Shown piece by piece: positions 1 to 38,784 of a DNA stretch of 64,000 nucleotides (positions are counted from its first letter, which is position 1; each line of letters begins with the position of its first letter). The position numbers and the translations under genes were made by a program. Under the pieces are notes generated by a model. The model ran no database searches and was not told the origin of the DNA. It saw nothing but the letters and a program-made list of their open reading frames with translations. The DNA is from Sipunculus nudus (taxonomy: Eukaryota > Annelida > Sipuncula > Golfingiida > Sipunculidae). The stretch is from the NCBI GenBank assembly GCA_026874595.1, contig CM049318.1, positions 61,536,250 to 61,600,249 on the forward strand. Reading direction: 5' to 3'.

Positions 1-1034
1 AGAATAAGAATCTTGAGCTCTGGTTGTTTTGATTATGAAGCATAGTATGAATGCTATCCAATAGTTCACTTAATATAGGCTCCATATTCAAATGAACCTT
101 CCTTTTAAGTGTGGCATGTGTTGACAAAGTCCTAAAGTTTCGCAAATGGCTGCTACCAGGGATAGAAAGTTTTATCTGGGAAAATCTACAGCCTTGAGGT
201 TGAAAAACAACGATACAAACAACATTTGTGAATTAATTTATGAACCATGTGAGTAACACCTCACCACACATTCACCTGAGCATGAAGCTGATCACAAAGC
301 ACTTTGACGAATGGTAGTCTTTGGTAGTGGTTTTGTTGAATTAAAAGTGGTGCGAGACCCTATAGGTGTTTTTGTTTGGTTGAATGGCCAATCCTTATTA
401 GATTATAATAATTGTGAAGTCTACACATAATTGATTTCTGAAAACTGAAATAAACAACAAATGCAACTGTATGTTCACGTTACCACACAATGGTTCCCAA
501 AATTACATTTGTCCGCAGGCTGTTGCTTTGACCAAAGCTGGTCCTAAAAGGTCATGAACTAGGAGCACCATCTCCCAGCAGATATATGAACAAAAATAGA
601 ACTTGCAATGTCTGTCCTCTTAAGAGGGTTGTTATATGTACTGGATACATATATGGGATGGGAAAGTTTGTCTGTTATCCGGGATTGTGAGTTGTCTGCT
701 TCACTGAGTTTACGCTAATTATAATATAGAGGCAAATTTGATTTTGAAGGGACTGAGATTTAGTGTCTGCATTAGTGAGTTGTCTACCTTTCTGAGTTGC
801 CCACAAGTAGGAGTTTCACTGTAGATACAAGTGGCTTGCTGAAGCAAGGTATATGATGGTGTATTTGCACCAGATCCTTAATGGTAGGAAGATAGTACTA
901 GTTCAGTTTAACTGAAATACATTTTCCACATTTCTTTCCCATTCCAGATTTCAAATAACTGGATATGAAAGGACACGAGAAAATGAAGACAGAATCACAG
1001 ACAATATTACATATTAAAGAAAATACAGCCAAAA
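1..1034. other. Intergenic, no gene recognised
   Basis: AT-rich sequence with stops in every frame. I see no exon with convincing splice sites, no RNA gene and no clear repeat. It could be intron or flank of the minus-strand gene whose first exon lies at 5017-5143, since that gene must run leftward. Confidence 0.5.
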
Positions 1035-1042
1035 TCTATATC

Positions 1043-3250
1043 TAGGGTTGGGACGGTTACCGGTATACGGTATTATCACGATATCTGACAGCTACGGTTA
1101 TCATATCGTCAACTTTCCTATTATCGCGATACCAAAATATCAATTTTTGTTCACGATATTGGTTCACAAGCAAGCCCTTGAGGTTCAAAATAAATTTATT
1201 TCAAAGAATCACATTTATTTTCATAAACCACATGTATTTGAATACACGCGTGTGGGTGGAACCGTTTGCTTACAGACTTCAGATTAGTTGGAAATATCCG
1301 GTAGTAGCAGGATGATTCAGAGAGGACAAGAGCTTGAGAATTCCAGGAGAAAATAACATTACACTGAAAGAGCAATAAATACACATACTGTAGATTCAGA
1401 AATATTAGTTGGGATTTTATTTTCGTGGTTTTCGTGGATCAAGATAATCCACGAATTCATGATTCCAACGATCAAAAAATTACAAGGTCAGAGGATATAT
1501 GGTATCTTAACGGCAGCTGGTGGTCGACTTTGTATATAATTGTTACCGCTGGATGAATTTTCAATTAAGATACAAAAACTGTTTATTACTATTTTATTAT
1601 TGTTTTTGGTACATTTATTAAATACACTGAATTGGTTTTCGTAAATTACTATAAAAATACGGGATTTATAAATATTCTGTTGTCAAATAAATTATTTCCC
1701 CTAATATCGTACAAACACGGCCCCCTGATATCTTTACAATAAAACAATATCAAAGTATAATTTAAACTGAAAATGTATCCCCACATTTCCTCTTATCAAC
1801 ATTTTGGGTGAAAAATTCAAGAACAATACCACATTTCTGTCGCGCAAAGCGGCAGTTCTGACACGCCAAGAACGCTACACAAGTTCCGATGTTCGTAACC
1901 ACAGCTACCAAGGCACAGCTTTTTTGGAACAGACCTTTTCAACCTTTTTCAAAGAGATTAAACAATATTTACGCTACATTTTGGCCTAAAAGACAAGGGC
2001 CTTGTAAACTCATTTGCATTGCCGCTTTTACCGCGGGACGGGAAAGAGCACTTATTCCGAATATTGCGACAACAGTGGCTTGCATAACAGTGAGCCATTA
2101 ATAATTCATGCAGGCGGTATACTTCTTCCGAATATTGCCGATAGTTGTACATATATGTTAGCCTAAGTAAGGGCCACAGAATACTATTAGGCAAATTATT
2201 TCTTTATAATCTCCAAGTATAGCTGACATGATGAATGACGAAGAAGCGTGTCTCGTCTCACCGTCCCGTCAGGGATTTATAGGCGCCACATGTGACTACC
2301 GCCTAGATTTAAAAAAAGTTAAAAACATTCATGTGGACGGTCCCGTTTCATTTTAGCTCGGGTCAAGTGATGGTTTACGTTTTCTCTGAACGTGGTGTGA
2401 TCGGGTGTTATAACTGATAGCCGATGTATCGGGTGTTAAAACTAACAGCCGATGTATCGCCCGACACGTGTCGGTCACGGCTGATTAATTCTTTGTTAGG
2501 CTAGGGTCGGGCGGAGCATGTTTGTTCAACACTGACCCGTTTGACCGTGGTACAAGCGCACCGTGTGATAAGCATCAAAGCCGAACCACCTGTGTACATA
2601 GGGCTCGTCTTCCTTGCGCACATGGAGGTATTAATAAAAATTTTATTAAGTTTTCTTTGTCTTTCCAAGAATTCAAATACCCCACGATATGCGTTTTGTA
2701 CAAAAACCACAAAATTTTAAGCCCACGATATTATCTGAATCTACAGTATTTATGCTTTTATTGCATGGAATGAAAATGTCAACATAAAAGTGTCACCACT
2801 GAATCGAACATTCCATACGGGTTGCATATTTTGCAATATAAAATTGGGATGGTATATTTAGCCATGACTGGTATGACACACTCTCAGAAAATTCGCCGGG
2901 ATTCTCCGGCTTTTATGTAGCTATAGGAAACTGAAAGAAAGTTCTAACAAGCATGACTCGACGATGGGGGCAGGACTTCCCGCGCCTCAAGCTTGCACAC
3001 CTGCAGGACCTTCATGCGATTTACATCACTTAATGAGTCATTCTGTGGTACTGGCACAATAGGTATAAATGATATTAATACTTAACCCCTTGTATAGAGT
3101 CAAGACTTTAAAGGTGGTTGTTATAAATATTATTATTGATGGCTTATTAATACCATTATATATAATTAAAAATATCACGATATCACGGTTTATCGCGATA
3201 AAATTTGAATAATTATCATGATATCAAAAACCCATATCGTCCCAACACTA
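1043..3250. mobile_element. hAT-like non-autonomous DNA transposon
   Basis: The ends are imperfect terminal inverted repeats: TAGGGTTGGGACG on the left, and CGTCCCAACACTA on the right, whose complement is TAGTGTTGGGACG. Both inner flanks carry related 'cacgatatc' type sequence. The element is bracketed by an exact 8-bp direct repeat TCTATATC at 1035-1042 and 3251-3258, the duplication length usual for the hAT superfamily. No long ORF or transposase motif is visible in its 2.2 kb, so it is a deletion derivative or a MITE-like form. hAT is favoured by duplication length and a G-rich terminus; the exact family is unknown. Confidence 0.8.
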
Positions 3251-3623
3251 TCTATATCTATACACATTTAATTAGTTGCACTTTCTAGCTCCTTTACAAA
3301 GCAAAAATGTAGTATTGCAGAAAGGATTTTATACCCGTTCCCAATGTATGATCCCATAGCAATATTCTGGTAAAAACCTTAAAATAATTTCAATGCCAGA
3401 TTTGGTGACAGAAAGGTGTCTTATTCTTGCCAGTTAGTATTAAAGACCGAAACTGGTAATTTTATAAATTACTTGGCCGATGTGACTCGTATAATTAATT
3501 ATCTCTTATATAATTAATCTCTTGTTTGATTTATTCTGATATTTTAAATCAAAATCATGGCATGGTACAGGTCACAAAATTGTCTCCAATGTATCCACAA
3601 ACATTCGCATATATGAACGTTTG

Positions 3624-3682
3624 GTATGATTATAGAATAGGTGCCTACTTAACTAAAGTAAGCACCTATTCTATAATCATAC
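3624..3682. repeat. Perfect 21-bp inverted repeat (hairpin)
   Basis: The left arm 3624-3644 begins GTATGATTATAG and is the exact reverse complement of 3662-3682. A 17-base spacer can itself pair TACTT with AAGTA. It lies between the two hAT-like elements. It may be a very short MITE, a folded RNA site or the scar of an inverted duplication; the sequence cannot tell which. Confidence 0.85.
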
Positions 3683-3840
3683 TGAACGTTAACATATTCA
3701 AAAGTCTTTAGGGATTACTCCCATGGATAATGTCGAAAAGTGCATTTATGACAAAAACTAGCGGACGTTCCTCTTCCAACTAATGTTAATTTATTATAAT
3801 CATATAAATTATTAAATCTTGAGCTGTTAACAGTATTTAC

Positions 3841-4802
3841 CAGGGCTGGGTTTTATCCGGATAAAACTTGTTTAATCAAAGACAATGGATAAAACTGGGT
3901 TTTATCCAGTTTAATCCAGTTTTAGCTGGATTGTACAGAATTAAACTGGATCAAACTAAAAATCACCTTGTTAACCCTTTACTGTTTGTCACAAAACGCC
4001 CCCCTTACTGTTCAGATTAATTTTAGGTTTCTCACACTTTGAATTTTGACTCACTGTACATCAATGTTATGATTGATAACGTGATCAATTTTTGGTGGAT
4101 CCTTATGAAATATTTAACACACATTACAGAGATAACAAGCACAAGGTTAATGACTTTACCAATTATAAATTTCACATATATCTATTAGCAGAACCAGGTA
4201 AATCAGGTAAATTCAGGTAATTATAGTGTCTTTGTTGTTTTAGCATATTTGTACATGAATGTCTATAGTATATCCCAGTGAAGACGTTGTAGAATTTTGG
4301 AACAATAAGGGAATTATCATCCGCCGGTACCTGGTGTATTGTCATCTAAGGTCTAGTTATAACAGGTTAATGAAATATGATTATTAATGAAACATGTGTG
4401 AACTGCAGTTGTTTAGCATTTTTATTGTGTGATGTACAAAATACAATGTAGGTGATAATGTTTTTATAAGTCATACTCTAACTGACCTCCCTTCAGAAGA
4501 GAAATAATTTCAAGTTTTAAAATTATTATTAAAATCCTGGCATGATTATCTGTGACAAAAAAACAATGCGCTTATGTATAAATATATAGTCAGATAATAA
4601 TTCAGTTAACTAGACATAAATTTTCCTTATAAGAACTTTTTTTTTACAGTGGAAAGCTAAACTTAATATAAAATGTCTCCTGTCACAGACAGCATACACC
4701 CAAACTTCAGATAAAACTGGATAAAACCTGTTTTATCTGATCCGGATTAATCCAGATTTATCCAGTGGATTAAACCTACTGTGGATAAAACTGCCAACCC
4801 TG
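3841..4802. mobile_element. hAT-like MITE, 962 bp
   Basis: The element starts CAGGGCTGGGTTTTATCC and ends with GCCAACCCTG, giving inverted CAGGG(C/T)TGG ends typical of hAT elements. An exact 8-bp target duplication GTATTTAC occupies 3833-3840 and 4803-4810. Both subterminal regions are dense in short direct and inverted copies of 'ggataaaactgg' and 'ccagtttaatcc', as expected for transposase-binding subterminal motifs. No coding capacity is seen. It shares no obvious sequence with the hAT-like element at 1043-3250, so the two seem to be separate families. Confidence 0.85.
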
Positions 4803-5016
4803 GTATTTACTATATCAATATAATTATTAATGTTTCGTCATATGATAATGAAATATCAAATACACTAGGTACATAAATGAAACATAAATATCAGAATATA
4901 TCACATTCAACATACAGCATTCGATTTAAAATATGTTTCCTCCTCTGAAGATTAAATGTAGTGTGACATGTGACGATGACAGATGATGAGGTAATGTTAC
5001 TGTTAGTGTTACTTAC

Positions 5017-5143
5017 GTTCCTCTATTGTTTTTGTTGGCTTCGCACTACTTGACGGTCCTGGTGGCGGGGTTACCGCCCCCAGGCCCTGCTCGACCATAA
5101 AGATCGCACAGATGACGGTTCCAAGCAACAATGTCGTTCTCAT
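5017..5143 (-). CDS. First coding exon of an unrecognised secreted or membrane protein
   Basis: Reading the minus strand from ATG at 5143-5141, the peptide starts MRTTLLLGTVICAIFM and continues VEQGLGAVTPPPGPSSS, then KPTKTIEE. This is a signal peptide (short basic start, hydrophobic core about residues 4-16, likely cleavage after Gly-Ala near residue 23) followed by a Pro/Ser-rich linker. The exon ends in phase 1 at a textbook donor GTAAGT (plus-strand acttac at 5011-5016). An in-frame Met further upstream (5284) would bury the signal peptide, so the inner ATG is preferred. A possible acceptor (ctttag) lies about 8 bases upstream of the ATG, so the 5' UTR may be spliced. Later exons must lie to the left and I could not find them. 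The family is not recognised. Confidence 0.5.
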
Positions 5144-5289
5144 CGTGGTTCTAAAGTATCGTCTGTATACAAAACAAAAAGATTTAGGTAATTCACACCT
5201 TTTTCTACAGCGCAATTTGACTCGCTTTGTGGTAACTGACTTCCGTGTTTGTTGACATTCGGAAGTTAAGAAAACTCGTACCAAAACTA

Positions 5290-7437
5290 AAGTGAAACTC
5301 GACCGGAAACTTGGGACTAATAAAACATGGACGTCAAAATTCGGATGTCCTATGTGTAGGAGGCTCTATTTTTAGGCTTCGGGGAAAATACTGGACTATG
5401 GTCAAAGTTCGATATCCTCGTTGTTTTATATAAATAAATATGAATTATATAATTATAATTCTATGATAATGAATTAATCAAATGATATATACAGTGTTAT
5501 TTTGCTGATTGTAAACCCAACAGTGAAACTAAAATTGTTATAAATATAAATTATGTCGTGCATGAAAATGCTTTATAGGTTTACTCTATATATTGTAGCT
5601 TAACATCAAACGACGTTGTAAAGAATTACTCACTACATGTGAGAAAATATTCAAATTTAACACAAACCGTAACATGTATAAAGAAGCTACGTACTAGATC
5701 TGGAAAACCAATGAAATGGTTCCTCGATGAAGGTTTCAATTTCGTTCTTTTTTTCTTTGTTTCAACTCAATACCCTTTAGTGTCATGGTTTTGATATATT
5801 GAGAAACCCATGATATTATGCTCTAATATCTAAATATATTTATGTATTACTAGTTGATAAACCCGGCATACCGGACTTTTTACCGGGGTTGGGGAGATGT
5901 ATTGACTGAGACGAGGAATGTCAATTGGCTCATTTTTATTCTAATAGTTGACCAGAAATTTATACATCGGTATGTTTACCTTGAAGACCTGGTATAGTTA
6001 TGATGTTCAACTTGAATGCATTTGCTAATTAACCGGAATATACGCGGGGCATTCAGATTTTCGATGATCTTTGACTGGTTATTATTGTTGGACGTAAAAA
6101 GAATAGGTCGGTGTCGAGGAAGACATGAAAGATTAATCAAATTTACTTTTAAAGGCAAGGAAGCTGTTCTTAAAGAAAGGGAACGGAAATTTGCATACTT
6201 ACTTAGTAGCAGAAGCGGACCAAAGGGGAGTCAAGGGGTACAAATAATTACCCTCTTTTCAGGAGCCGCAAACTTTTTTTTAATAATTTCGTACCAATTT
6301 TTGAGGCCTGGATAATAAACTTCTCTCCCAACCCCACCCCTTTTCCGGGCCTGGGGACCTTGTATTAGGTTTTATCATTATTCCTTCTGGGTTAATTGAA
6401 CCCCTCCTTTTCCTAAAGCGAGAGTCACGCGTTTTTCAAATTTACTGACCACACACGTACGTGGGTCAGAGACTGGGTCAAATGTCAGGACAAACATGCT
6501 TAAATCCGTCACTAACAGCAGGGGTTATTCATATGCACAATAGTCCTTAATTCTGGAGGCGATCACATAGGCAATTCTGTCTTTGCCGAAGGCAGTTCGG
6601 CTGTTTTCGGTGATTACCTCCACACAATTCATAAAACACGTAAAAATTCCTAAAAAAGATGTGTACGTCAACTTTTATTTATATTCATATCGGCGGGGTC
6701 ATTGCGGGAACAATGCCCTTTAAAATGAGGTATGGCACAGTATTATACGCAGCATGGTTTCAGACAAAATTGCGATCATAGGTGGACCGAATTCCATTTA
6801 TAAGTATTAGATTTTGATTGAACCTACATTAATCAAGGAATCTGCAGGAGTATGTCATATGATTGAAATATTTATCTATATTTGACTGTCATTAACATAG
6901 GGGGCTTAGATACATCAATAATTAATCATATATCTAACAGGTTATACTCATATATAAATGTCCGGGTTTCACACAGGCACCCACGGACACTCCAAGATTT
7001 CAGTCAAAGCATTATCACCACCGATATCTGACTTACGTCATCAAAGTTTTATTCTAGACAGAAACAGATGTGTGCGCTGTGCCATTTTTTTTTTTGGAAA
7101 GGGTAGTCAATTCTTTTCCTGTACCATTGGATGACCATCAAATTATGATAATATGTTGTATAGCGAAATCTGTTGCATTAAAATAAACTATGTATTTTTG
7201 TCTGGTGATGTGCATTACACGTGTTATGATAATGTTGTTTGTGGTGTGGATACTGAGTACCAGTCTAAAATGCTCTAGAAAATTCGTACAGATGTAAATT
7301 CATTTCTGAGTAGATGTAATCTCGGACCAAATGCAACCTCCCCTTTTAGTTGTAATGTCGTCGACTGCGCATAGATGGCGGCACTTTACGGAGGTTGATA
7401 CATATCCCCAGTAGCAAAATCCACTTCAATAAAACAA
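5290..7437. other. Intergenic, no gene recognised
   Basis: Mostly AT-rich. The stretch 5860-6440 is richer in G and C and has open frames of up to 99 codons, but none shows splice sites, a conserved motif or a signal peptide. The left part may hold the promoter of the minus-strand exon at 5017-5143. I see no assignable repeat. Confidence 0.4.
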
Positions 7438-7441
7438 TTAA

Positions 7442-8885
7442 CCTTCATCAGTACACCTGGGGTCCATTTGGACCCCAGGGGTGTATTTCTTGGGATATTT
7501 TTTTATTGATCAGTTATTGTCTTTTCTTTTTTTAGGTAGTTGTCACGTATATTGATCTCGTTATTACGGTTAAAGAAAGTGTGGTTCCATTGAAACCATG
7601 TGATCTGTATTTAAAATATTCTCCTGGGGTCCAACAGTTGGAAAAAATGAACGACAGAATATTATTGTGTAATTTTTATCTCTTTTATTAAAAAATACTA
7701 CATCTCGGACGCTGTTATTCACTTAGGGATATAATATTTTGCATTTATTTCATATTTCTATTCAAACACAGTTAGAAATCAGTTAAGCTGCATCATATTC
7801 AAGGCGATTAGTATAATTCATGGGCGCTACTTTGACCCTTCAAATGGTGAATTATCTGATGTGGGCGAAGATGATGGCGATTATCATATCGATTGTCCTG
7901 AAGTTCCTTCTAAAGATACTATTGATTGTCCTGAAGTCACAACTTAAGATACTTCTGATTGTACTGCAGTCTTAGTGTGAGACCTTTATGATAGCCTTCT
8001 AAATCAACGTTGCAACGTTTGCAAAATCTCTGGGCAATTCAGAAATATGTAAAATCAGCATTTATAGACCTTAGCATGCTATATGTTCACCAACACGCTG
8101 TCTAGGGAACTTCAGCAACTAAAACGCGTTGCTACCTCTGTCCCAGACCAGGCAGACAGACAGAAATTTGCCAATGATGCACCATCTGTGACAATCATGC
8201 CTGCGCAGATCACTCTATCCTCAGCATACAATGCGATGAGTGTCGGTGAGGCTACAGATATATAAGACTGATAAAATGGTTTCATTTTTCATTTCCTTTG
8301 AGACTTTTGATGAGTTTCTGAATACTAAATATAAATAAGACTTGAAGCAGTTCATTCCTTTTTTAATTCATTTTGTCAAATAAAATTATGCCTTTGCTTG
8401 TTTTGAAATCAATTTCTTTGAAATTCTAGTGTTTGGGGTCCAATTGGACCCTAATACTAATTTTTATAATTCCAAGTCAAAATCTCTGGACTTTTGTTTT
8501 TGTCTGGATATATTGTGTTTTATTTTATATGGCACCATTTAAATTTTCAATTATAAGTACATGGTGTACGGATTGATAAGTTTTCCGACGTGTACTAATG
8601 AAGGTTGATATGCTAGCCTCAACAAACTGAGAGAAAACACTGCCAAAGAAAAAAAATTATGTAATTCTTGGAAAATATGTTATGGATACCTTTATTTAAA
8701 GTATTTTCTCTCATATGTTTTATACTCTGTTCTTCATTTGTCCAAAAAGCCTATATTAACCATGGAATAATAAAATAACTATGATATTTATGTAGTATAC
8801 ATTGAATATGCATCAATTACTACTTGGGTTCAGATGGACCCCAGGTGTACGGATTGATAAGTTTTCCGACGTGTACTAATGCAGG
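7442..8885. mobile_element. piggyBac-like element, non-autonomous
   Basis: It is bounded by the tetranucleotide TTAA at 7438-7441 and 8886-8889, the strict piggyBac target. The left end CCTTCATCAGTACAC and the complement of the right end, CCTGCATTAGTACAC, match at 13 of 15 positions. Just inside, both ends carry a ggggtcc(atttgg)acccc palindrome-like block near 7457-7478 and 8826-8843. The right end block (gtgtacggattgataag...) is repeated inside at about 8563-8611, suggesting an internal duplication. An acidic reading near 7850-7920 (SDVGEDDGDY) resembles the acidic start of piggyBac transposases, but no DDD catalytic core survives in 1.44 kb. Confidence 0.75.
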
Positions 8886-9312
8886 TTAAACTAAATCCCC
8901 GAAGGATATATTATTCAAAACCTGTTTGGTGTTCTTTCTGATGGAATCGGTATTTATGAAATTCACATTCATTTTCATGTGAACTAAAAACATATTTGAA
9001 ACATATTTTTTTTAAATGGTACACAATTTTAAGCAACCAGTAACAGCAAACTACTTTTTAATGGGATATAATATCAATCTACATGATAATATCTCAAAGA
9101 GTTTCCCCCTTAACCATGCTATTTTCATGTATAAAAATTTAATTATTATTTTCTATTAAATAAATATTTAAAAATTCAACTTTCACTTAGAAAGAAACAT
9201 GAGAGAAAAATATGTTTTTGAGACATTCGTGAACCTTTCATATAAATCGTGTACCATTTAAAAACTTAGAATGTTAAAAAATGTTTACATTTCATTCGAA
9301 ATTGAATGTGAA

Positions 9313-9315
<3 letters not shown>

Positions 9316-9384
<69 letters not shown>
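9316..9384. repeat. Microsatellite (AC)n(AT)n
   Basis: A compound dinucleotide tract: an uninterrupted CA/AC run from 9316 to about 9349, then an AT run to 9384. Confidence 0.97.
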
Positions 9385-9387
<3 letters not shown>

Positions 9388-9542
9388 AAGCTCCGTATAC
9401 CAGGTTAAAAATGATATTCTAGTATACAGTTTGGGTTATAATGTGCATTTGAAACAACTTTAGGAAGGAAATTTAAGGGCTTTTGTCAGGGATAATACCT
9501 TTAGGGCAGCTAGCAAATAAAAAAAAAAACAGGAGGCGAATG

Positions 9543-9549
9543 TATAAAA
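9543..9549 (+). promoter_or_regulatory. Candidate TATA box
   Basis: TATAAAA lies about 80 bases upstream of a start codon opening a signal-peptide-like mini-ORF. A CCAAT (gaccaatg) follows near 9582. In an AT-rich genome such a word occurs by chance, so only its place ahead of the ORF supports it. Confidence 0.35.
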
Positions 9550-9627
9550 ACAGATGGATACAGAGTGTGCAATTCGTAATTAGACCAATGAGAACTTGCG
9601 ACACCAAAATTTGAAGCTGGATGCACA

Positions 9628-9726
9628 ATGCGATACCACGCTCTCCTTGGTCTGATTACAATTCTCTGCTCTGTGAATTTGCTATGCGCAGCAGCAGTTA
9701 TAAGAAAGGAGATCTGGGACGACTGA
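9628..9726 (+). CDS. Candidate 32-residue secreted mini-protein or first exon
   Basis: The ORF starts MRYHALLGLITILCSVN, goes on LLCAAAVIRKEIWDD and ends at TGA. The first about 22 residues form a good signal peptide: Arg at position 2, hydrophobic core, small residues Ala-Ala-Ala for cleavage. Only some nine residues would remain, so it is either a tiny secreted peptide or a spurious frame. An out-of-frame ATG lies seven bases upstream and reads about 40 codons to a stop. A GTGAGA donor-like site follows near 9739. No family is recognised. The stretch 8890-10950 otherwise holds no gene that I can support. Confidence 0.3.
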   Translation: MRYHALLGLITILCSVNLLCAAAVIRKEIWDD

Positions 9727-10324
9727 AATGTATAACCGCTGCGTGAGAATCGTATAACGTATAGAGGGATAACGTTAATTTATCCTAGCTAAAGAATGTA
9801 CTACCTGTTTCTTTAACATTTTCTCATTAACCTCTGTTATCCAAGTTTGCCAAGGTTGGTTCAAACAGTAACTGAGAATCTCCTTAAAAGTCTGCATCCG
9901 AAGCCTATCATATATACTTTATATGGATTTTAATCAGACAATCTTATTTCGGGTCACTGTCATTATTTTGAGTATATATTGCTATTTCAACTTATTTCAC
10001 AATAACAATTACATATTCATATTTACTATTTCATGAGTGTGTTTATTTTACTTTTTTTACATCATTATTACACTTTGTGAATATATTTTATGGTGATTTT
10101 CATAATTGGCATAAGCAGTTGCTATGGCTTATGTTTTTACACATTAGGAGTGGGCTCCGACTATATAATATTTTTGTATTCAATTTATATGGTTTAGTCA
10201 GGTTTGAAACTAGTAGGCCTACAGTTTGCAGTGGTCCGGACCGCTGCGGATGCACCCCTTAATTGTTAATTATCTGTTTGTAAGATTGTCCATAAAAAAA
10301 TCTAAAAAGACAGCTATTATAAGT

Positions 10325-10510
10325 TTTATTATTATTATTAAATATTATTATTATTATTATTATCATCAGCAGCATAATTATTATTATTATCATAAATCAA
10401 TTAATTTATTATTTTTATATTAATTATTATTTTTGTTATTATATTTTTATTATTTTTAATTATTATTGTAAAAATATTAATACAAAAAAATAAAAATAAT
10501 AAAATTAAAT
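10325..10510. repeat. TTA/ATT-rich low-complexity tract
   Basis: Long runs of TTA and ATT trinucleotides, broken by short imperfections, then A/T-only sequence. The reading frame crossing it is an artefact of the repeat (poly-Tyr and poly-Ile). Confidence 0.9.
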
Positions 10511-10957
10511 GAATTCAAGACTTGTTGCACACAAATTTAAAAATAAACAAACAAATATGTTTCAAGCGATCGAATCTGCTCGAATCAGTCTCGATTAGAT
10601 TATCAGTCAGGACATACGTTCTGTTTTGTAAGTATTCTAGGAAAGTTTTAAACTTCGTTTCAATTCTTGAAACAGTGCACCAAAATGAGTCAATTTTCCA
10701 TAAATTAAAAAAAAGATATTATCAGGAATCGAGGCATATTAGCAACTTTATCGAGGCCCTGGTCCTCATTTAGCCCCAAGATGTTTAGATTCACATTTAA
10801 ACTGGAGAAGCGAATTCGAGGAATAACTACTTATATCTGTGTGTGGCCATACAAGCACGGTACAAGTGGCGACACCTGGCCAACTGAGGTCTCATTCTGG
10901 CCGAATTGGTTTTGGTGCGAGTTGACCGCTTCACTTTGTGTGCTTGGGCCAGATAAA

Positions 10958-37959
<27,002 letters not shown>

Positions 37960-38371
37960 TGCAGTGTCAGCTGCATCTGTTAATTTAATTTTGAGTCATA
38001 AGGAAGCTGTGTTTCCTATTGCACATATCTGCATGTCTGCATATATCTGTGAAAAAGTTGCAGTCTTTCCAAGTGTGCATATATGCGTGAACTGGCAGAA
38101 GTATTTACTGGTAAAGTGAATATAGCAGGTCTGTCTAAAAAAAAGATGCTGGGGTGATGTCATTTATAGGGAATCACAATTCACACAGGCCCTATGCGTG
38201 AATGTGATTCCTGCTTCAGTTTTTCACACTTGTACTCACACATATACAAACCAATTTCGACACTTATACTCTCATATGCTTATACGACAGACACATGGAA
38301 AGACCACTGTTACAAAACCATATGACATATGAGCAATTTTTCTTGCATAAATGCAAATATGGAATATATAC

Positions 38372-38377
38372 AATAAA
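38372..38377 (+). promoter_or_regulatory. KAT2: Candidate KAT2 polyadenylation signal
   Basis: The first AATAAA after the stop lies 413 bases into the 3' UTR; others follow at 38426 and near 38884. If a later site is used, the inverted repeat at 38594-38784 would be part of the mRNA. Confidence 0.5.
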
Positions 38378-38593
38378 ATTGCACACCTTTGTTGCTTATG
38401 ATGTTGCAAATAAGGAAGAAAGAGTAATAAATGTTAAGAGTTATAAGTGATGTGAAGGGAGTATCTGGAAGCTTGTATTTTATATCTGATTAAATCAAAA
38501 TGATAAAGACTGGGGTTAAGCTGTGTTGTTGGTTTTCTGCAGGATAGAATAACCTACCTAGCTCCTTCATTTATGAAAAAAGAGTAGAGTACT

Positions 38594-38784
38594 AAAAGTA
38601 ATGTAAATGGTTGACACCTTTTTGAAAGACTAGCTTTGTGTAGGTTCTTGTACACAAGCTTTCTGGTGCTTGGGCCCCCTTCCTCAGGTGTCAGTTCTCA
38701 GGGGCCTAGCACCTGAAAACTTGTACACAAGGACCTACACAAAGCTAGTCTTTTAAAAAGGTGTCAACCATTTACATTACTTTT
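38594..38784. repeat. Long imperfect inverted repeat downstream of KAT2
   Basis: The left arm (aaaagtaatgtaaatggttg, acaccttttt, gactagctttgtgtagg) is the near-perfect complement of the right arm (cctacacaaagctagtc, aaaggtgtcaacc, atttacattac). The arms are roughly 80 bp with a short, less paired centre. On the minus strand the centre reads CTGAGGA, a CG-rich stem-like part, then GAAA, reminiscent of sequences at Penelope-like and other retroelement ends. It may be a MITE or a dimeric retroelement end. Confidence 0.75.

Noticed and set aside
10781-10957. Upstream in-frame ATG as the KAT2 start
   Set aside because: It would add 59 residues with no resemblance to any KAT2 N-terminus, while the ATG at 10958 has a better context. 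It cannot be excluded without 5' transcript data.
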